Origin: Afipia sp.
GTDB taxonomy: Bacteria > Pseudomonadota > Alphaproteobacteria > Rhizobiales > Xanthobacteraceae
NCBI GenBank assembly: GCA_024508675.1
Contig: JANINQ010000003.1
Coordinates: 248,001-312,000, forward strand
DNA: 64,000 nt
Reading direction: 5' to 3'
Translations under genes and position numbers: made by a program
In this document: one piece after another, positions 60,538-64,000 of the stretch
How positions within the stretch are numbered: position 1 is the stretch's first letter
Layout: the number at the start of each line of letters is the position of its first letter
Notes under the pieces: model-generated
Told to the model about the DNA's origin: nothing
Database searches by the model: none
The model's input: the letters and a program-made list of their open reading frames with translations, nothing else

Positions 60538-63500
60538 TTGAATTTCGCCGGACCATTTGACTCCGAGCTGTCGCACGTCTCCCCGGTTTCACTGGGGGGA
60601 GATGGTTTTACGTTCGGCAAGCCCAGCTTCATCCAGCATCATCCGTCCGACAGCCACGTGGTCATTCCCGATGCCCACCTGATGTTCTCGGGCGACTACA
60701 CGCGGATCGGCAGCGACCTGATCATTTCCGGAAACGGTCAGAAGATTGTCGTCGGAAATTACTTCAAGGGCGAGACGCGGCCTGCGCTGACCTCGAAGGA
60801 CGGCGCGACGCTCGCAGGTCATATCGTCGATGCGTTGACCGGTCACGTTCACTACGCGCAGGCCAATACCGCAGCGCCCGCTGCAGGCCAGGTCATCGGC
60901 AATGTGCTGAAACTGTCCGGCAGCGCGACCGCCATCCGGAATGGCGTGTCCATCGAATTGCACATTGGCGACGCTATCCAGAAAGGCGATGTGATCCAGA
61001 CCGGATCGGACTCGTCGATCGGCATGACCTTCGTCGACGGCAGCGCGTTCGGCATGACGTCGAATGCACGCATGGTGATGAACGAGATGATCTACGATCC
61101 GAACGGGTCGTCGAACTCATCGCTCATCAGCCTCGTGCAAGGCACGATCACATTTGTGGCCGGGCAGACCGCGAAGAACGGCAACATGCGCGTCGAGACG
61201 CCGGTTGCCACGATGGGCATTCGCGGCACCGCCGTGCTGGTCGAGATCGGCGCGAACGATGGCCCTACAAAGTTCTCGGTTCTTGTCGAGCCGGATGGGC
61301 ACACGGGCTCCTATAACCTTTACGACAAGGCCACCGGCCAGCTGATTGGCACGGTGTCTCAGGCCGGGCAGGTCACTTACGTGACAAGCCTCGGTCTCGG
61401 CCAGCCTCCGTCCGCCATCGAGCAATTGAAGACCCTGCAGGATCAGCAGAACGAGAAGTCGATCATCCAGCAGGTCTTCCAGCTTTTCTTCCCGAACTAC
61501 AATCCGGACGACTCCAATCCGAAGTCGCCGAAGTTCGGGCATAACACGAGCGGCAATAATCTTGCCGAGATCATCTTCACGACGAATTCCAACAAGCAGC
61601 AGACGTTTCTGACGCAGATCGAACTGCGCTTTGCCGTGACCGATCCGCTCACCGGCATCACGACGTACCAGAACAAGATCTTCTACAACAGCAAGGCTTC
61701 GTTCTCGGCGGATTCGGTCTTCGGAAATCAGGCCTTCGTCTCGACCACCGAGACCTTCAAGTTTGCCGATGTCGTCAAGATTGACGACCCTGATATTGGC
61801 AACGCGCCGTTTTACGATATTGGCGTTCCTTTCGTTGCGGGCAGCGCGATCATCAAGAGCGCGGTCAGCACGATTCCGCAAATGAGCGAAACTTTCCTGA
61901 AGTCGCTCCTCAGCATCAATCAGACCACGGGCGTCGTCTCGTTCGATCGTCAGCAGTTCAACTTTCTGGATGACGGCCAGACGGTCACCTTCAAGATTCA
62001 GGTCACCGCCACATCCGGCCCTGACACAGGCGTTGTCGAAATTCCGGTCACGATTACGGGCGAGAACGATGCGCCGACAATTGTTGTCGGGACCGCAACG
62101 ACAATTGCCGGCGGTGTGAAGGAAGACACCGGCATCACCACTTCAGGCGACATTGCCACTCACGGCACAATCACGTTTCAGGATTTCGACCTCACGGACG
62201 CTCATAGCGCAACCGTGGTGCTGAACTCGACGGCGTCGGGACTGCCGCATTTCGTTGCCGGCACCGAGATCGGGCACTTCACTATTGATCCGGTCGCGGA
62301 GACCCTGACCGACACGAACAATCAGGGGACGGTCGGCTGGCACTTCACGCTGGACGATGACGATCCGACACTGCAGTCGCTGGCCGAAGGCCAGACGATC
62401 ACGCAGACCTATACGATCACGATCAAGGATAATAACGGCGTTCCGGTGACGCAGACCGTCACGATCACGATTACCGGAACCAACGATGCTCCGGTGCTTT
62501 CCGCCGATACGGCCGCGTCCCATCATGCGGAGGAAGTCCTCAATACGACCAACTCATCTGTCGAGGATGTCGTCACCGGATCATTGTCGTTCAGCGACGT
62601 CGATCTGTCGGATACGCACTCCGCAACCGCCGCACTTCATCCGGGCGCAGTCGTTTGGTCCGGCGGCTTATACAGCGGCATTCCGTCAGCCACACTGACG
62701 GCGCTCGCCACGGCGATGAACACCTCCGTCACCGACAGCACCGGTACAGGCGCGGGCTCCGTCGGCTGGGAATTCAAAGTTCCCGACCATCTTTTCGACT
62801 TCCTCGCCGATGGCGAGACGCTGACCATCACCTATGACGTCACCATCACCGACAACAACGGTGTGTCGTCAACGCAGCAGGTCGTCGTCCAGATCGGCGC
62901 GGCAAACGATGAACCCGTCATTTCGGTGATTGATGCGGGCGCGGCTGTGCAGGAAGATGCGAGCGTCCAGCCAGGAAACCTCCTGACCGATACGGGGCCG
63001 GTGACCTTCACCGATACCGATCTGACGGATACGCACACGGCGCATGTTGCCTTCAACAATGCTGTCGGAGGTGGCGGCGGTTCTGTAAATACCGCGTTGC
63101 TCACGGCGCTCGGAACAGCCTTGAGCGTTCCGTCATCAACGCTTGCTGCCGGCGTTCATACGTTCAACTGGGACTTCGCCCTGGATAATAACCTCGTCCA
63201 GTACCTTGGTGCAGGGGAGACGGTCACCGCGACCTACACCATCACCGTCAAGGACAACAGCGGCGACCTCAACGCGATCTCCGCCGGGCAGACGGTTACT
63301 GTTGTTATCACCGGCACCAACGACACGCCGATGATCACCGCGGTCGATGTGGCGGGCGCAGTCAAGGAAGACGACGCTCTCGTCGCTGTGAACACGCTCC
63401 ACGATACGGGGTCGGTGACGTTTGCGGACCTTGATGCGACGGATCACGAGACCGCGACGGTTGCGTTTGTCGGCGATGCGACCAGCTCGGCGGCGGCGAT

Positions 63501-64000
63501 TCCCGGATCGCTGCACACAGCGCTGCAAAGTGCGCTGACGCTGCAGAACAGCTCTTTCACGTCGAACACCGGCACGATCAACTGGGATTTCAATCTCGAC
63601 AACAGCCTGGTCCAGTATCTGGCCGATGGCGAGACGATCACCGTGACCTATACGATCACGGTAAAGGACGACAGCGGGACGGGGACCGATACGTCAACGG
63701 CCCAGACGGTTACAGTTGTCATTACCGGCACCAATGACGCACCAGTCGTCAGCGGCGCGGTCACTGACGTCAATGCAATCGAAGATGGCAGCGCGAGCAC
63801 GCTGGACGCGCTGGCCAATGCTTCGGATGTCGATAACGGGGCTATCCTGTCGGTCGTCGATGTGCCGGGCACGCTTCCGGCGGGCGTGACCTATGATGCC
63901 GTTCATCACACCTTTACGCTCGATCCGTCCCATGCGGCCTATCAGTATCTCGCGGCGGGGCAGACTACCGTCGTGACCGTGAATTATGGCGTGACTGACG
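60538..64000 (+). CDS. Large VCBS-repeat surface adhesin with FecR domain, 3' end outside window
   Basis: At least 1154 residues, open to the window edge. Start is a TTG (60538-60540) preceded by GGGCGGGCAGGG; the first in-frame stop upstream is at 60511. Order: N-terminal region (1-110), a di-alanine stretch TAAPAAGQV (111-119), a FecR domain (about 130-235: GDVIQTGSDSSIGMTF, LVQGTITFVAGQ, TPVATMGIRGTAV), a linker, then repeats of 138-141 residues ending in GTNDAP-like motifs (at residues 510, 649, 790, 928, 1066), Asp/Asn/Thr-rich and typical of VCBS domains. Expected to be secreted by a type I system and anchored at the surface for adhesion or biofilm formation. No Cys is seen in the repeats. 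Confidence 0.9.
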   Translation, partial: MNFAGPFDSELSHVSPVSLGGDGFTFGKPSFIQHHPSDSHVVIPDAHLMFSGDYTRIGSDLIISGNGQKIVVGNYFKGETRPALTSKDGATLAGHIVDALTGHVHYAQANTAAPAAGQVIGNVLKLSGSATAIRNGVSIELHIGDAIQKGDVIQTGSDSSIGMTFVDGSAFGMTSNARMVMNEMIYDPNGSSNSSLISLVQGTITFVAGQTAKNGNMRVETPVATMGIRGTAVLVEIGANDGPTKFSVLVEPDGHTGSYNLYDKATGQLIGTVSQAGQVTYVTSLGLGQPPSAIEQLKTLQDQQNEKSIIQQVFQLFFPNYNPDDSNPKSPKFGHNTSGNNLAEIIFTTNSNKQQTFLTQIELRFAVTDPLTGITTYQNKIFYNSKASFSADSVFGNQAFVSTTETFKFADVVKIDDPDIGNAPFYDIGVPFVAGSAIIKSAVSTIPQMSETFLKSLLSINQTTGVVSFDRQQFNFLDDGQTVTFKIQVTATSGPDTGVVEIPVTITGENDAPTIVVGTATTIAGGVKEDTGITTSGDIATHGTITFQDFDLTDAHSATVVLNSTASGLPHFVAGTEIGHFTIDPVAETLTDTNNQGTVGWHFTLDDDDPTLQSLAEGQTITQTYTITIKDNNGVPVTQTVTITITGTNDAPVLSADTAASHHAEEVLNTTNSSVEDVVTGSLSFSDVDLSDTHSATAALHPGAVVWSGGLYSGIPSATLTALATAMNTSVTDSTGTGAGSVGWEFKVPDHLFDFLADGETLTITYDVTITDNNGVSSTQQVVVQIGAANDEPVISVIDAGAAVQEDASVQPGNLLTDTGPVTFTDTDLTDTHTAHVAFNNAVGGGGGSVNTALLTALGTALSVPSSTLAAGVHTFNWDFALDNNLVQYLGAGETVTATYTITVKDNSGDLNAISAGQTVTVVITGTNDTPMITAVDVAGAVKEDDALVAVNTLHDTGSVTFADLDATDHETATVAFVGDATSSAAAIPGSLHTALQSALTLQNSSFTSNTGTINWDFNLDNSLVQYLADGETITVTYTITVKDDSGTGTDTSTAQTVTVVITGTNDAPVVSGAVTDVNAIEDGSASTLDALANASDVDNGAILSVVDVPGTLPAGVTYDAVHHTFTLDPSHAAYQYLAAGQTTVVTVNYGVTD

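Overview
The window is GC-rich chromosomal DNA from an alphaproteobacterium, most likely of the Bradyrhizobium/Afipia/Rhodopseudomonas group (Nitrobacteraceae). This is inferred from gene content: an ndvB/ndvC beta-glucan locus, a phosphatidylcholine synthase, an IalB-family protein, a nasT-nasS nitrate regulon with a globin gene, and several palindromic intergenic repeat families. Coding density is high. I see no insertion sequence, prophage or CRISPR array. No database search was run; names rest on motifs visible in the translations.

Layout. 1-8 kb: truncated kup, coaD, two cyclophilins, the queuosine pair queA-tgt, cysK, an orphan BrnA-like antitoxin and a GrdB-like protein. 8.4 kb: tRNA-Lys(UUU). 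8.8-14.1 kb: a divergent beta-glucan locus (ndvB-like and an ndvD-like gene on the minus strand, ndvC-like on the plus strand, apparently starting at ATT). 14-26 kb: cell-wall precursor genes glmU and glmS, then recG, sdhE and mfd. 26-32 kb: a minus-strand group with a degenerate GGDEF protein, a degenerate adenylate-forming enzyme and a peptide-binding protein, followed by IalB. 32-40 kb: hspQ, AEC transporter, nitroreductase, UbiH-type hydroxylase, pcs-terC, quinone oxidoreductase, rimO.

40.4-53.9 kb holds a complete nitrate assimilation regulon. nasT-nasS encode an RNA-binding antiterminator and its nitrate sensor. Downstream lie a sigma-54-like promoter, two small hairpins and a strong intrinsic terminator, a layout expected for NasT-controlled antitermination. 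Then come an ABC nitrate transporter (nrtA, nrtB, nrtD), a single-domain globin, an FAD/NAD(P)H reductase, ferredoxin-type nitrite reductase, an unusual CysJ-like reductase with a [4Fe-4S] module where the flavodoxin domain should be, a 46-residue membrane protein, and the molybdenum nitrate reductase nasA.

54-64 kb: 5-oxoprolinase genes (pxpB-pxpC-pxpA) divergent from an RraA-like gene, an SDR enzyme, a small membrane protein that resembles another one 50 kb away, and finally a LapG-like (BTLCP) protease divergent from a very large adhesin. The adhesin has an N-terminal di-alanine site, a FecR domain and VCBS-type repeats, and runs off the window. A 568-base AT-rich region separates protease and adhesin.

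Most notable: the nas leader RNA architecture, the LapG/adhesin pair with a candidate cleavage site, the flavodoxin-less reductase, the Tgt without zinc cysteines, and the ATT start of ndvC.
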